A DNA stretch of 64,000 bases, taken from NCBI RefSeq assembly GCF_900302485.1, contig NZ_OMOI01000001.1, positions 1,302,001 through 1,366,000 on the forward strand, read 5' to 3'. The number at the start of each line of letters is the position of its first letter. Position 1 is the first letter of the stretch. The translations under genes were made by a program, and so were the position numbers. The stretch is from Aliiroseovarius pelagivivens. GTDB taxonomy: Bacteria > Pseudomonadota > Alphaproteobacteria > Rhodobacterales > Rhodobacteraceae. This document shows, piece after piece, positions 1 to 9,071 of this stretch. The notes below the pieces were generated by a model, which was not told the origin of the DNA, made no database searches, and saw only the letters and a program-made list of their open reading frames with translations.

Positions 1-26
1 GCAACAGGACAAATAGGAGGTTTCCC

Positions 27-1565
27 ATGGCCGAGGCTCGAACACGCCGCCGTGGTGGCGGAGGTGCCGCCCGTCGCGCTGAACGTACTGCTGTCAATTT
101 TGAATGTGCAAAGTTCATCACGCGCAACATCCCGAATCTCGAAATCCTCAATGAAGAGGCGATGGAGATCATCGAATACAACGCGGAAACCGTGCTGGAA
201 GAGATTGGCGTTAACTTCGTCGAGAACCCAGCCGCTCTTGCGCGCTGGAAAGACGCTGGCGCTGATGTAGACGGTGAACGCGTGCGCATTCCGCGTGGTT
301 TGGCGCGCGAGCTGTGCAAGACAGCCCCGTCCAGCTTCACTCAGCATGCTCGCAACCCAGAGCGGAGTGTCGAGATTGGTGGCAAGAACATGGTTCTGGC
401 CCCGGTCTATGGTCCGCCCTTCGTACGCGACGCTGATGGCGGTCGCCGCTATGCCACGATCGAGGATTTCCGCAACTTCGTGCGTCTGGGCTATATGTCC
501 AAATGGCTGCACCACTCGGGCGGCACAGTGTGTGAACCGACCGACGTACCGGTGAATAAACGTCACCTGGACATGTTGCACGCCCACATGACCCTGTCGG
601 ACAAGCCCTACATGGGTTCGGTCACGGCGCCTGAACGTGCGCAGGACAGTGTCGACATGTCCGGTATTCTGTTCGGTAAAGACTTCGTACAGCAGAACAC
701 CGTGATGACCTCGCTTATCAACATCAACTCGCCGATGCAGTTCGACGATGTGATGATGGGGGCACTGGAAGTGTTCGCGGCCAACAACCAAGCCTCGATC
801 ATTTCGCCGTTCATCGTGGGCGGCGCAATGGCGCCCGTATCGGTCGCTGGTACGCTGACGCAGGTTCTGGCCGAGGTTCTGGCCGGCGTGGCCTACAGCC
901 AGCTGATCCGCAAAGGCGCGCCGGTGATTGCCGGGACCTTTGTAAGCTCGATCGACATGAACTCGGGTGCGCCCACTTTTGGCACTCCGGAAGCGGCCAA
1001 CGTGACCTATGGGGCGGGGCAGCTGTTCCGCCGTCTGGGCCTGCCATATCGTTCGGCCGGGTCGTTCAACGGATCGAAACTGCCTGACGCACAGGCGGCC
1101 TATGAAACCGCAAACAGCCTGAACACTGGCCTTCTGTCCGGCGTGAACTTCATGCTGCACTCGGCCGGTTGGCTGGAAGGCGGGCTTGTGTCGTCGTTCG
1201 AGAAGTTCGTGATGGATGCCGATCAACTGGGCGTGCTGCATGGCATCGCCAAGGGTGTCGAAGTGGACGTGAATGGGCAAGCCATGGACGCGATCCGCGA
1301 AGTAGGGCCGGGTGGTCATTATCTTGGCTGTGACCACACGCAACAAAACTTCAAATCGGCTTTCTGGCGTTCTGAGTTACTGGACTACAAACCCTACGAG
1401 ACCTGGGAAGAGGAAGGCGCGCGCGACACGCAGGCGCTTGCCACCGAGAAGGTCAAGAAGATGCTGTCCGACTATCAGGAACCGACGCTGGATCCGGGGA
1501 TTGCAGAGGGTCTGAAGGACTATATCGCCGAGAAGAAAGCATCGATGCCGGACGCGTTTACGTAA
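27..1565 (+). CDS. MttB-family (trimethylamine methyltransferase-like) protein
   Basis: A 512-residue protein that I recognise as the MttB superfamily, the methyltransferases that move a methyl group from a quaternary or tertiary amine to a corrinoid protein. It opens with a basic, Gly/Arg-rich tail (about residues 1-22), followed by the TIM-barrel-type body. True trimethylamine MttB contains pyrrolysine encoded by an in-frame TAG. Here the frame is open throughout, so this belongs to the non-pyrrolysine branch, where known members demethylate glycine betaine, proline betaine or carnitine. The substrate cannot be read from the sequence. The start is well supported by AGGAGG at about 15-20. 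Upstream context is outside the window and no corrinoid protein is adjacent downstream. A strong terminator follows. Confidence 0.85.
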   Translation: MAEARTRRRGGGGAARRAERTAVNFECAKFITRNIPNLEILNEEAMEIIEYNAETVLEEIGVNFVENPAALARWKDAGADVDGERVRIPRGLARELCKTAPSSFTQHARNPERSVEIGGKNMVLAPVYGPPFVRDADGGRRYATIEDFRNFVRLGYMSKWLHHSGGTVCEPTDVPVNKRHLDMLHAHMTLSDKPYMGSVTAPERAQDSVDMSGILFGKDFVQQNTVMTSLININSPMQFDDVMMGALEVFAANNQASIISPFIVGGAMAPVSVAGTLTQVLAEVLAGVAYSQLIRKGAPVIAGTFVSSIDMNSGAPTFGTPEAANVTYGAGQLFRRLGLPYRSAGSFNGSKLPDAQAAYETANSLNTGLLSGVNFMLHSAGWLEGGLVSSFEKFVMDADQLGVLHGIAKGVEVDVNGQAMDAIREVGPGGHYLGCDHTQQNFKSAFWRSELLDYKPYETWEEEGARDTQALATEKVKKMLSDYQEPTLDPGIAEGLKDYIAEKKASMPDAFT

Positions 1566-1600
1566 GTTGTCTAGCATTCAGATTGATTAACAATCCGGAA

Positions 1601-1627
1601 AGGGGGCTTAACGAGCCCCCTTTTTTT
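1601..1627 (+). terminator. Rho-independent terminator of the mttB-like gene
   Basis: GGGGGCT (1602-1608) pairs with AGCCCCC (1614-1620) across a 5-base loop and runs directly into seven T residues. It lies 36 bases after the mttB-like stop codon. Confidence 0.9.
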
Positions 1628-1649
1628 GCAGTCGGCTGAGAACGAAGAA

Positions 1650-1943
1650 CTATGCCTGTTGGTTGCTTCGTGGAAGCAATTGCAGTTCAGCAAGAAGCGC
1701 GATCAACACTTCTACGTGTTGCGCGCAGGAATAAGACGCATCCCCTGATTTGCGCGTGTGTTCCAGTTGAGCCTCGGCCACCAGCAATCCGTCTACCGCT
1801 TGGGTGGGTGAGGGAGTCGAAGACGTTTTCATCAGCTTTCTCAGATCCTTGTCACGATTGTACTCGCTCAAGCCAAACCGCGCAGCGCGAACCAGAAGGC
1901 GGGGACGGCGTAGGGTTTTCAGCATGTCGATGGTTGTAGTCAT
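1650..1943 (-). CDS. DUF6477 family protein
   Basis: A 97-residue basic protein with the RRPRLLVRAARFGL-type N-terminal segment (about residues 12-26), followed by a YNRDKDLRKLM helix. I recognise this as the small DUF6477 family found in Rhodobacteraceae. Its function is unknown. The start is supported by a GAGG about 9 bases upstream on the minus strand. It is divergent from the DUF6456 gene across a 246-base AT-rich spacer, so the two may share a control region. There is no signal peptide or membrane segment. The family assignment is from memory of the sequence pattern. Confidence 0.75.
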   Translation of the reverse strand: MTTTIDMLKTLRRPRLLVRAARFGLSEYNRDKDLRKLMKTSSTPSPTQAVDGLLVAEAQLEHTRKSGDASYSCAQHVEVLIALLAELQLLPRSNQQA

Positions 1944-2189
1944 TGTGGCCTCGCTGTTGTGATTCAGGGCGATAATGACTCAACCTAAGGGGGTGTTGCG
2001 CTGTTCAGATCTGCCGTACGCAGGCGTTAACAGTTGTTATCATTTTAGAAACTAGTGTTGATAACTAATGACATAGTTAACGAACGGGTAACCATAAATG
2101 GATAGGCCTGTTCGGCTCAAAAACAACCGGGGGTTGCGTGTGAGAGCGGTTCGATACACGCCACGGTGTTTCAAACTGGAGGGGCATAA
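1944..2189. promoter_or_regulatory. Divergent promoter region with a CtrA-like site
   Basis: This AT-rich spacer lies between the divergent DUF6477 and DUF6456 genes. At 2077-2091 it holds TTAA, seven bases, then GTAA, one mismatch from the alphaproteobacterial CtrA box TTAA-N7-TTAA. A GGAGG Shine-Dalgarno lies about 8 bases before the rightward start. CtrA control is only a suggestion. Confidence 0.3.
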
Positions 2190-3305
2190 ATGCAAAACTC
2201 ATTCGGGACTGAAATCGACTGCAAGTCCATCATGAACTGGTTGCCCAACGAGGTTCAAACCTATCTGAAACATACCGAAGAGGGTGAATCCATCCGAGCG
2301 ATCGCCCGCAATATGGGGGTCCACGCGTCAACTGTACTGCGCCAAGTGCGCAAGACGGAAGCGCGCCGGGATGATCCTTTGGTGGACTCGCTTTTGTCGC
2401 GCCTGGGGGATGAGTTGCGTGATCAATCGCAACAAAGGGCGACATTCTCGTTTCAGTCTTCAGACAAAGACCCGATGACACCGCATCTGACCCGTGTGCT
2501 TCGAGCGTTGTCGACCCCTGATACAAGCCTTGTGGTCGCAGAAGGCGTTGAAACGGCGGTCGTGCTGAAAACCGGGCCAGAGGAAGACCCGACAGCCATC
2601 GCAAAAGCCCCCGTCAGTGTGGTTGAATTGATGGCGCTATTGGATTGGATCCAGGGCGGTGCCAAAGGTCGTGTCGTTCGCTATCAAATCACGCAATCTG
2701 GACGTCAGGCTTTCAACAAATTGTTAGCCCAGCAAGAGGCACGTGCGACAGGATTTTCTGAAAGCCAGACGGCCTTCTTGTCAGGAAAGGGTGGGATCGC
2801 TGTTCAGGCCGTTGGCGATCATTCTAAGCGGCGATCAAGATCGGCGCGACGCAATCCGCGCTCTGCAGGCACCGAAAGCCCGGTCCGGGTATTGGCGCGC
2901 AAACGCCAAAAAGACAAACCTTATCTTGGCGCAGATCTCGTCATGGCAGCGGAACGCCTAAATCGGGATTTTGCCCTTGGTCAGCTTGAGCATTCGGAAA
3001 CGCAAGGGGGATGGTCAGCTTGGATGCGGGATGGAGTGGACAGCCTGTCTGTAGATCCTGCCAGTCATCGCTCAGATCGAAAACTGGATGCGCGCCGCAG
3101 GTTTGCCGCCGCCATAAAGGCGATTGGTCCGGAACTGGCAGAGTTGGCTGTGGCGGTTTGCTGTCATGAAAAGGGTATGGAATGTGTTGAGCGCGAGTTG
3201 TTGATGCCGGCCAGGTCCGGCAAGTACATGCTTCGGATCGCGCTTAAATACCTTGCGCGCCACTATGATGGTCAATCGGGCGATGATCACGAGCTTATCT
3301 ATTGA
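2190..3305 (+). CDS. Helix-turn-helix / DUF6456 domain protein
   Basis: A 371-residue protein. Residues about 15-55 form a helix-turn-helix of the resolvase/sigma type, with motif ESIRAIARNMGVHASTVLRQV. The middle (about 60-240) is low in recognisable features and ends in a basic stretch. Residues about 250-365 match the DUF6456 domain, including the GADLVMAAERLNRDF and LDARRRFAAAIKAIGPEL segments. It is probably a DNA-binding regulator, common in Rhodobacteraceae, whose targets are not known to me. The start has a good GGAGG site. It is not in an obvious operon: the next gene is on the opposite strand with 7 bases between stops. Confidence 0.75.
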   Translation: MQNSFGTEIDCKSIMNWLPNEVQTYLKHTEEGESIRAIARNMGVHASTVLRQVRKTEARRDDPLVDSLLSRLGDELRDQSQQRATFSFQSSDKDPMTPHLTRVLRALSTPDTSLVVAEGVETAVVLKTGPEEDPTAIAKAPVSVVELMALLDWIQGGAKGRVVRYQITQSGRQAFNKLLAQQEARATGFSESQTAFLSGKGGIAVQAVGDHSKRRSRSARRNPRSAGTESPVRVLARKRQKDKPYLGADLVMAAERLNRDFALGQLEHSETQGGWSAWMRDGVDSLSVDPASHRSDRKLDARRRFAAAIKAIGPELAELAVAVCCHEKGMECVERELLMPARSGKYMLRIALKYLARHYDGQSGDDHELIY

Positions 3306-3312
3306 TTTGCAA

Positions 3313-3651
3313 CTAGATAAGCAGCGGGTTTGTGACGACCTGAATGTCGATACTTGGGCAGGATTGGGTAATTTCGTCGACTATGATCTGTGGATCCGGA
3401 AGCTCGGGTATCAGCACATAATACCTGCCCGAAAACCCGGCCTCGACCAATCGCTGACCGATCTCCAGGCAATCCAGTGTCCCGCAGACGAACAGAGATG
3501 CGACAACATCGAGGCGCAGATCTGCAAGTTGCTTTTCGTCAAGCTGCTCGAAATCACTGCATGACATGAAAATCTCTTGCCCCGAGGTATCATCCACGGT
3601 GACGAGGTCTCGGGTGTTTCCCAGAAGTAAGGTTTTTGGTGATGATTGCAC
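3313..3651 (-). CDS. Hypothetical protein (112 aa)
   Basis: A 112-residue acidic protein from a GTG start with a weak purine-rich ribosome site. The C-terminal two thirds alternate hydrophobic strands and amphipathic helices (DLRLDVVASLFVCG, then GRYYVLIPELPDPQIIVDEI), which loosely recalls a receiver or Rossmann-like half-domain without its phospho-acceptor context. It is convergent with the DUF6456 gene and divergent from phoR. I do not recognise the family. Coding character looks genuine because no other frame here is convincing. A role linked to phoR is only positional speculation. Confidence 0.5.
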   Translation of the reverse strand: MQSSPKTLLLGNTRDLVTVDDTSGQEIFMSCSDFEQLDEKQLADLRLDVVASLFVCGTLDCLEIGQRLVEAGFSGRYYVLIPELPDPQIIVDEITQSCPSIDIQVVTNPLLI

Positions 3652-3866
3652 GATTATTTCTTCATTCGATCATGTTCAGAGATTGGGGGGGGGCGTGCTT
3701 AGCCTGTGCCATTCGATGGTCACAAAGAAATATCACCAATAAGAATAATGATGAAGCGACAATGCAACCTGAGAAGACAAAATCAACAATTGACCCATAT
3801 TGATTGGCACGTCATGTCTTGCGAGGCTGAAAACGACGGCTGCGAGACAAAGGGGTAGGACGACCA
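3652..3866. promoter_or_regulatory. Divergent spacer upstream of phoR with a G9 tract
   Basis: This 215-base spacer contains nine consecutive G residues at 3685-3693. I see no clear Pho box in it. A GGTAGGA-type ribosome site precedes the phoR ATG at 3867. Confidence 0.35.
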
Positions 3867-4910
3867 ATGGTTGCGCACAGCATGCTGGATGCATTGCCCA
3901 TCCCGGCGATCTTCATCGGCGAAGACAGTCGTATTCGGCGTTCCAACGAGCAGGCAAGGGTCTTGCTGAATATGCAAATCGACGGTCGCCACTATGTGAC
4001 TGCGCTACGCCAGCCATCTCTTTTGGAGCAGATTGAAAAGTCCATGACCGAGGGTGTTGGCGGCCAAGTCGACTTTCTACACACCGAAGCTGGACGAGAA
4101 GTCGTCTACGAAGTTCATCTTGGGCGGATCATCACAGATGACGCCCGTGAAAATGGCGTTCTTCTGTCCTTCATGGACGTCAAATCGCATGAAGAGGCTG
4201 GCCAGATGCGGTCTGATTTCGTTGCAAATGTCAGCCACGAGCTCCGCACTCCGCTGACGGCACTGACCGGATTTATCGAAACACTGCGTGGTCCTGCGCG
4301 CGATGATGAAGAAGCACGGGATCGGTTTCTGGGCATTATGGCAACCGAAGGCAAGCGCATGAATCGATTGGTCGCCGATCTTCTGTCGCTAAGTCGGGTC
4401 GAAGATATGGCGCGTATTCGTCCTGCCAATAGCGTAGACCTTTGCGCTGTGCTGAATTCGGTGCGCAATGCGTTGTCGCAAACCGCCGATGCCCGGGGCG
4501 TTTCCGTGTCCATTGAGACAGAACTTGAGCCCCCGGTTCTGGTTGCAGGCGATCTGGACCAATTGGCTCAGGTTTTCACAAACTTGATCGAGAACGCGAT
4601 CAAATATGGCCGTAAGGACGGGAAGGTAGCGGTCTCGGTCTTTCGGATGCCGGTGTTTCCCGCCTTTAAAGGCGCTGCAATTTGCGTGTCTGTTCAAGAT
4701 GATGGACCGGGAATTCCGGGGCATCACCTATCGCGATTGACCGAACGGTTTTATCGCGTCGACAACCACCGCTCGCGCGAATTGGGTGGGACCGGGCTGG
4801 GGTTGGCGATTGTGAAGCACATCATCAATCGCCATCGCGGGCGCTTGCGGATTGAAAGCGACGAAGGGCAGGGCAGCAAGTTCTCGGTTTTGTTGCGTGA
4901 CGATCTTTAA
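3867..4910 (+). CDS. phoR: Phosphate-regulon sensor histidine kinase PhoR
   Basis: A 347-residue histidine kinase. A PAS-like N-terminal domain (about 1-105) is followed by HisKA with the phospho-acceptor H124 in NVSHELRTPLTAL. The HATPase domain carries the N box (NLIENAIKYG), the G1 box DDGPGIP and the G2 box GGTGLGLAIV. No transmembrane helix is visible, so this looks like a soluble PhoR of the type seen in alphaproteobacteria that senses through PstSCAB/PhoU. Its identity rests on position: it lies directly upstream of pstSCAB-phoUB and would phosphorylate PhoB. The start at 3867 has a plausible GGTAGGA site. It is separated from pstS by its own spacer holding a Pho box. Confidence 0.85.
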   Translation: MVAHSMLDALPIPAIFIGEDSRIRRSNEQARVLLNMQIDGRHYVTALRQPSLLEQIEKSMTEGVGGQVDFLHTEAGREVVYEVHLGRIITDDARENGVLLSFMDVKSHEEAGQMRSDFVANVSHELRTPLTALTGFIETLRGPARDDEEARDRFLGIMATEGKRMNRLVADLLSLSRVEDMARIRPANSVDLCAVLNSVRNALSQTADARGVSVSIETELEPPVLVAGDLDQLAQVFTNLIENAIKYGRKDGKVAVSVFRMPVFPAFKGAAICVSVQDDGPGIPGHHLSRLTERFYRVDNHRSRELGGTGLGLAIVKHIINRHRGRLRIESDEGQGSKFSVLLRDDL

Positions 4911-4978
4911 CTTTGTGATGGCGGTGCCGAGGCGAGATTTTCCCCTAGGTTATCCGTTTTTCTGGCAAAAATCGGCGA

Positions 4979-5007
4979 TTGTCACACGGCTGTTACATAA
5001 CATTCAC
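4979..5007 (+). promoter_or_regulatory. Pho box (PhoB binding site) upstream of pstS
   Basis: Three direct heptamers in 11-base phase: TTGTCAC (4979-4985), CTGTTAC (4990-4996) and CATTCAC (5001-5007), separated by 4-base linkers ACGG and ATAA. This matches the PhoB consensus of CTGTCAT repeats with 4-base spacers. It lies 77 bases upstream of the pstS start and should activate the pst operon when phosphate is scarce. Confidence 0.85.
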
Positions 5008-5083
5008 AAAAGCTTTGATCAGCGGCGCTAGGACAGCGCCAAGACGTCCAACGGGCGTCACAATGATCAAACAGGAGTTATCC

Positions 5084-6136
5084 ATGTCCTTCGTGAAACT
5101 GACCGCCTCAACCCTGGCGATCGCTGCCGTTTCCGCTACTGCCGCTACCGCCCGTGATCAGGTGCAGGTTGCTGGTTCCTCGACCGTTCTGCCCTATGCT
5201 TCGATTGTTGCTGAAGCTTTCGGCGAAAACTTCGACTTTCCGACCCCCGTTGTTGAATCGGGCGGCTCTTCGGCTGGTCTGAAGCGCTTCTGTGAGGGTG
5301 TCGGCGAGAACACCATCGACATTGCCAACGCATCGCGCGCCATCAAGGACAAAGAAATCAAGGCTTGTGCCGAAGCAGGCGTCGCCGACATTGTCGAAGT
5401 CCGCATCGGTTACGATGGCATCGTATTTGCCTCGCAGATCGACGGCCCGGACTTCTCGGCTTTCGAACCCGCTGACATCTATAACGCACTGGGTGCTCAG
5501 GTTGTTGTAGACGGCAAGTTGGTCGACAACGCACACGCTCAGTGGGCTGACTTCAACGCCGACCTGCCGGCCGTTGACATCGCTGCTTTCATTCCCGGCA
5601 CCAAGCACGGCACTCGTGAAGTGTTCGAAGTGAAGGTGATGGAAGCTGGCTGTAAAGCCACCGGCGCTTACGACGCGTTCCTAGCTGTCGCTGAAGGCGA
5701 CGACGACAAAGCCAAGGGCAAAGCCGCTGCCAAGATGTGCTACAAAGTGCGCACCGATGGCAAATCGGTCGACATCGACGGAGATTACACCGAGACGCTG
5801 GCCTCGATCGACGCCAACAAAGACGGCATCGGCATCTTCGGTCTGGCTTTCTATGAAAACAACACCGACACGCTGAACGTGGCGACAATGTCGGGCGTTG
5901 TACCGTCGACTGAATCGATTGCTACCGGCGAATACCCGGTGTCGCGTCCGCTGTATTTCTACATCAAAAAAGCGCATATCGGCGTGATCCCGGGCCTGAA
6001 AGAATTCGCTGAATTCTTCGTGGCAGACGAGATTGCTGGCCCCGATGGTCCGCTGGCTGAATACGGTCTGGTTGCGGATCCGGAACTGGCTGCGACGCAA
6101 GCCATGGTTGCTGCTGAAGACGTGCTGACCAACTAA
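5084..6136 (+). CDS. pstS: Phosphate ABC transporter substrate-binding protein PstS
   Basis: Periplasmic phosphate-binding protein of 350 residues. I chose the ATG at 5084 because CAGGAG lies 8 bases before it and it begins a clear signal peptide (MSFVKLTASTLAIAAVSA, cleavage near residue 23). The longer in-frame start at 4979 would lie within the Pho box. The mature N terminus VQVAGSSTVLPY and the ESGGSSAGLKRFC segment are the phosphate-loop motifs of the PstS family. It is the first gene of pstSCAB-phoUB, and a hairpin at 6148-6171 separates it from pstC. Confidence 0.95.
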   Translation: MSFVKLTASTLAIAAVSATAATARDQVQVAGSSTVLPYASIVAEAFGENFDFPTPVVESGGSSAGLKRFCEGVGENTIDIANASRAIKDKEIKACAEAGVADIVEVRIGYDGIVFASQIDGPDFSAFEPADIYNALGAQVVVDGKLVDNAHAQWADFNADLPAVDIAAFIPGTKHGTREVFEVKVMEAGCKATGAYDAFLAVAEGDDDKAKGKAAAKMCYKVRTDGKSVDIDGDYTETLASIDANKDGIGIFGLAFYENNTDTLNVATMSGVVPSTESIATGEYPVSRPLYFYIKKAHIGVIPGLKEFAEFFVADEIAGPDGPLAEYGLVADPELAATQAMVAAEDVLTN

Positions 6137-6147
6137 AACACTTCGGC

Positions 6148-6171
6148 GGCGCAGGGTGTTTGCCCTGCGCC
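6148..6171 (+). terminator. Intercistronic hairpin between pstS and pstC
   Basis: GGCGCAGGG (6148-6156) pairs perfectly with CCCTGCGCC (6163-6171) across a 6-base loop. No T-run follows, so it is more likely an RNA-stabilising or attenuating hairpin than a full terminator. It would favour PstS over the permease. Confidence 0.6.
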
Positions 6172-6229
6172 ACCACTCCCTATCCACAGGTCGGGGCAAA
6201 GACCTGCATCTCTGCTGCAAGAGCGTTCA

Positions 6230-7696
6230 ATGTCTGCATTCTGGCTATTCATGATCATCCTGGCTCTGGCCGTCATGGGGTTCATACTAGGACGAAACCG
6301 CGCCATATCCTCGGTCCACGGGGATCGGCGTCTGCTTCACTCGCTTCCAAATTACTATGGTTTCAATGTCGCCATGCTGGCCTTTGTGCCAGCTGTTCTG
6401 GTGTTGGGCGCATGGGTCATCCTTCAGCCGATGCTGATCAGCGGGCAGGTGTCTACGCATATTCCCGCAGCGCTTTATGAAGACGCCGGTCAGTTGAACC
6501 TGATCATGAGCGACGTAAAGCGTGTGGCCGACGGCTTGGACGAGGCTATTGCGCAAGGCGTGATGTCCGCAGACGACGCAGAGCAGTTGAACACCAAAAC
6601 CACGGATGTCCGCGCCTTGCTGGGCGAGGTAGGCGTGGCCCTTGGCAGCGATGTCGACCCCTCGGTCTTGAACGCGGCGCAAGAGATGCGCGGCAAGACC
6701 GATAGCGGAAACCTGTTCATGACCATCGTGGTGCTGGTGGTCGCAGCGGCGGGCTTTGTCGCCGCCATGATGATGACACGCGGAGATTTCCGTGCCCGAA
6801 ACGCGGTTGAAAGCGGCGTGAAAGCCTTGCTGATCGCTGCTGCGTCCATCGCGATCCTGACCACCATCGGCATCATTCTATCGCTGATCTTCAACACGAT
6901 CACATTCTTCGGGATGTTCCCCGCCAGTGACTTCCTGTTTGGCTTGACTTGGTCGCCGGAAGGCCGCGGCGGGTCCGAGCATCTGGGCATTCTGCCGCTT
7001 CTGTGGGGCACGATCTATATCTCGATCGTGGCGCTGCTGGTGGCCGTGCCCATCGGCCTGTTCGCTGCTGTGTACTTGTCGGAATACGCCAGCCGCACCA
7101 CCCGCGCGTTCGCCAAACCGCTGCTGGAGGTTCTGGCCGGGATCCCGACCATTGTTTACGGTCTGTTTGCCCTGACCGTTGTCGGCCCGCTTCTGGTAAA
7201 TTTCTTCGGTGCCGACGGCCTTGGTTGGATGCAGGGCGCGCGTTCGGTGATGACGGCGGGTCTGGTGATGGGCATCATGCTGATCCCCTTCGTGTCATCA
7301 CTGTCTGATGACATCATCAATGCGGTGCCGCAGGCGATGCGCGACGGCTCTTACGGGCTGGGTGCGACGCAATCGGAAACGGTACGGCAGGTGGTACTGC
7401 CTGCCGCTCTGCCGGGCATTGTGGGGGCGATCCTGCTGGCGGCCTCGCGCGCCATCGGTGAAACCATGATTGTGGTGATGGGGGCAGGGGCCGCGGCCCG
7501 TCTGGACCTGAACCCGTTTGAAGCCATGACCACGGTGACCGCCAAGATCGTCAGCCAGCTGACCGGTGACAGTGATTTTGCCAGCCCCGAGGCCCTTGTG
7601 GCCTTCGCCCTTGGCATGACTCTGTTCCTTCTGACTTTGGGTCTTAACGTCCTTGCGCTCTACATCGTGCGCAAATATCGGGAGCAATACGAATGA
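6230..7696 (+). CDS. pstC: Phosphate ABC transporter permease PstC
   Basis: An inner-membrane permease of 488 residues, well above the roughly 300-320 of E. coli PstC. The extra part is an N-terminal region with helices near residues 1-20, 40-65 and 165-200 around an acidic, presumably periplasmic stretch. The C-terminal part (about 230-485) is the usual six-helix MetI-type domain, including the EAA-like loop with GLGATQSETVRQVVLPAALPG. It pairs with PstA to form the phosphate channel driven by PstB. Its stop overlaps the pstA start by 4 bases, implying translational coupling. Confidence 0.93.
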   Translation: MSAFWLFMIILALAVMGFILGRNRAISSVHGDRRLLHSLPNYYGFNVAMLAFVPAVLVLGAWVILQPMLISGQVSTHIPAALYEDAGQLNLIMSDVKRVADGLDEAIAQGVMSADDAEQLNTKTTDVRALLGEVGVALGSDVDPSVLNAAQEMRGKTDSGNLFMTIVVLVVAAAGFVAAMMMTRGDFRARNAVESGVKALLIAAASIAILTTIGIILSLIFNTITFFGMFPASDFLFGLTWSPEGRGGSEHLGILPLLWGTIYISIVALLVAVPIGLFAAVYLSEYASRTTRAFAKPLLEVLAGIPTIVYGLFALTVVGPLLVNFFGADGLGWMQGARSVMTAGLVMGIMLIPFVSSLSDDIINAVPQAMRDGSYGLGATQSETVRQVVLPAALPGIVGAILLAASRAIGETMIVVMGAGAAARLDLNPFEAMTTVTAKIVSQLTGDSDFASPEALVAFALGMTLFLLTLGLNVLALYIVRKYREQYE

Positions 7697-9057
7697 GCGA
7701 CGCAAGCCTTCAAAGCGGCCCCGAGATGGGTACGCCGCGCGCCAAAAGCTCGATCCTTGAACTGGATCAGCGCACCAAGAAACGTAACGCCGCCGAAACC
7801 CGTTTCCGCGCCTATGGCATCGCCGCCATTGCCGTGGGGTTGGTATTCCTTGTGGTCCTGATCACGTCGATCTTCTTCAAAGGTGTGGGCGCGTTTCAGC
7901 AAAGCTTCATCACACTGGATGTCGCGCTTCTGGAAAGCAAGTTGGACAAGACCGGCGAACGGGACATCGAGAAGATCAAGAAGGTCACGACCTTTGGCTA
8001 TAACCCGTTGATCGAAAATGCCCTGAAAACCGCGTTGGAAGAGGCGGGTGTTGAAAACCCCTTCGCGAAGGGAAAAGATCTGCGCAAGATGCTCAGCTCG
8101 GGTGCTGCTGCTGAGTTGCGCCGCTTCGTGATCGCCAACCCCGACCGGATCGGAGACACCGTGCAGTTCCGCCTTCTGGCCTCGTCCCGCGTGGATGGCT
8201 ATCTGAAGGGTCGCGTGACCCGTGAAAGTCTGGCCCGCGACAAGAACCTAACGCCGGTGCATCTGGATCTGGTGGATCAGTTGAAAGACGCGGGCGTTGT
8301 TGCGAAAAGCTTTAACCTTGGCTTCATCACTGGCGCGGACGCGTCCGAAAGCCGCCCCGAGCAAGCCGGGATCGGTGTCTCGATGCTGGGCAGCCTTTAT
8401 ATGATGCTGGTGGTGTTGGTTTGTGCGCTGCCCATCGGGGTTGCTGCTTCGATCTATCTAGAGGAATTCGCGCCGCAAAACTGGATCACCGATCTGATCG
8501 AGGTGAATATCTCGAACCTTGCCGCCGTGCCGTCGATTGTGTTCGGCATCCTTGGTTTGGCCGTGTTCATTCAGTTCGCGCATCTGCCGCAATCCGCCCC
8601 GCTGGTTGGTGGTCTGGTGCTGACGTTGATGACCCTGCCGACGATCATCATCTCGACCCGTGCGTCGCTGAAATCCGTCCCGCCCTCGATCCGCGAGGCC
8701 GCATTGGGCGTCGGGGCCTCCAAGATGCAAACTGTGTTCCATCACGTGCTGCCCCTTGCCATGCCAGGCATTCTGACCGGCACCATCATCGGCTTGGCAC
8801 AGGCACTTGGGGAAACCGCACCGCTGCTATTGATCGGGATGGTGGGCTATATCGCCTCGAACTATCCCGGCGGGTTGATCGAAGGCTTCATGTCCCCGAA
8901 CTCGGCCATGCCGGCCCAGATCTATGAATGGGCCAAACGCGCTGACCCGGCCTACTATGAGCGCGCGTGGGGCGGCATCATCATCCTGCTTGTGTTCCTG
9001 ATGAGCATGAACATCATTGCAATCATTCTGCGCCGCCGTTTCGAGCGCCGCTGGTAA
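7693..9057 (+). CDS. pstA: Phosphate ABC transporter permease PstA
   Basis: The second phosphate permease, 454 residues, longer than the roughly 300 of the E. coli protein. One helix lies near residues 35-60. A soluble, charged insertion of about 150 residues then precedes the conserved permease core from about residue 230, which contains the loop [23 protein letters not shown]. Long PstA forms of this kind occur in alphaproteobacteria. It overlaps pstC by 4 bases and is followed by pstB after 14 bases, so it is in the same transcript. Confidence 0.93.
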   Translation: MSDASLQSGPEMGTPRAKSSILELDQRTKKRNAAETRFRAYGIAAIAVGLVFLVVLITSIFFKGVGAFQQSFITLDVALLESKLDKTGERDIEKIKKVTTFGYNPLIENALKTALEEAGVENPFAKGKDLRKMLSSGAAAELRRFVIANPDRIGDTVQFRLLASSRVDGYLKGRVTRESLARDKNLTPVHLDLVDQLKDAGVVAKSFNLGFITGADASESRPEQAGIGVSMLGSLYMMLVVLVCALPIGVAASIYLEEFAPQNWITDLIEVNISNLAAVPSIVFGILGLAVFIQFAHLPQSAPLVGGLVLTLMTLPTIIISTRASLKSVPPSIREAALGVGASKMQTVFHHVLPLAMPGILTGTIIGLAQALGETAPLLLIGMVGYIASNYPGGLIEGFMSPNSAMPAQIYEWAKRADPAYYERAWGGIIILLVFLMSMNIIAIILRRRFERRW

Positions 9058-9071
9058 GAAAGACTGTACCC

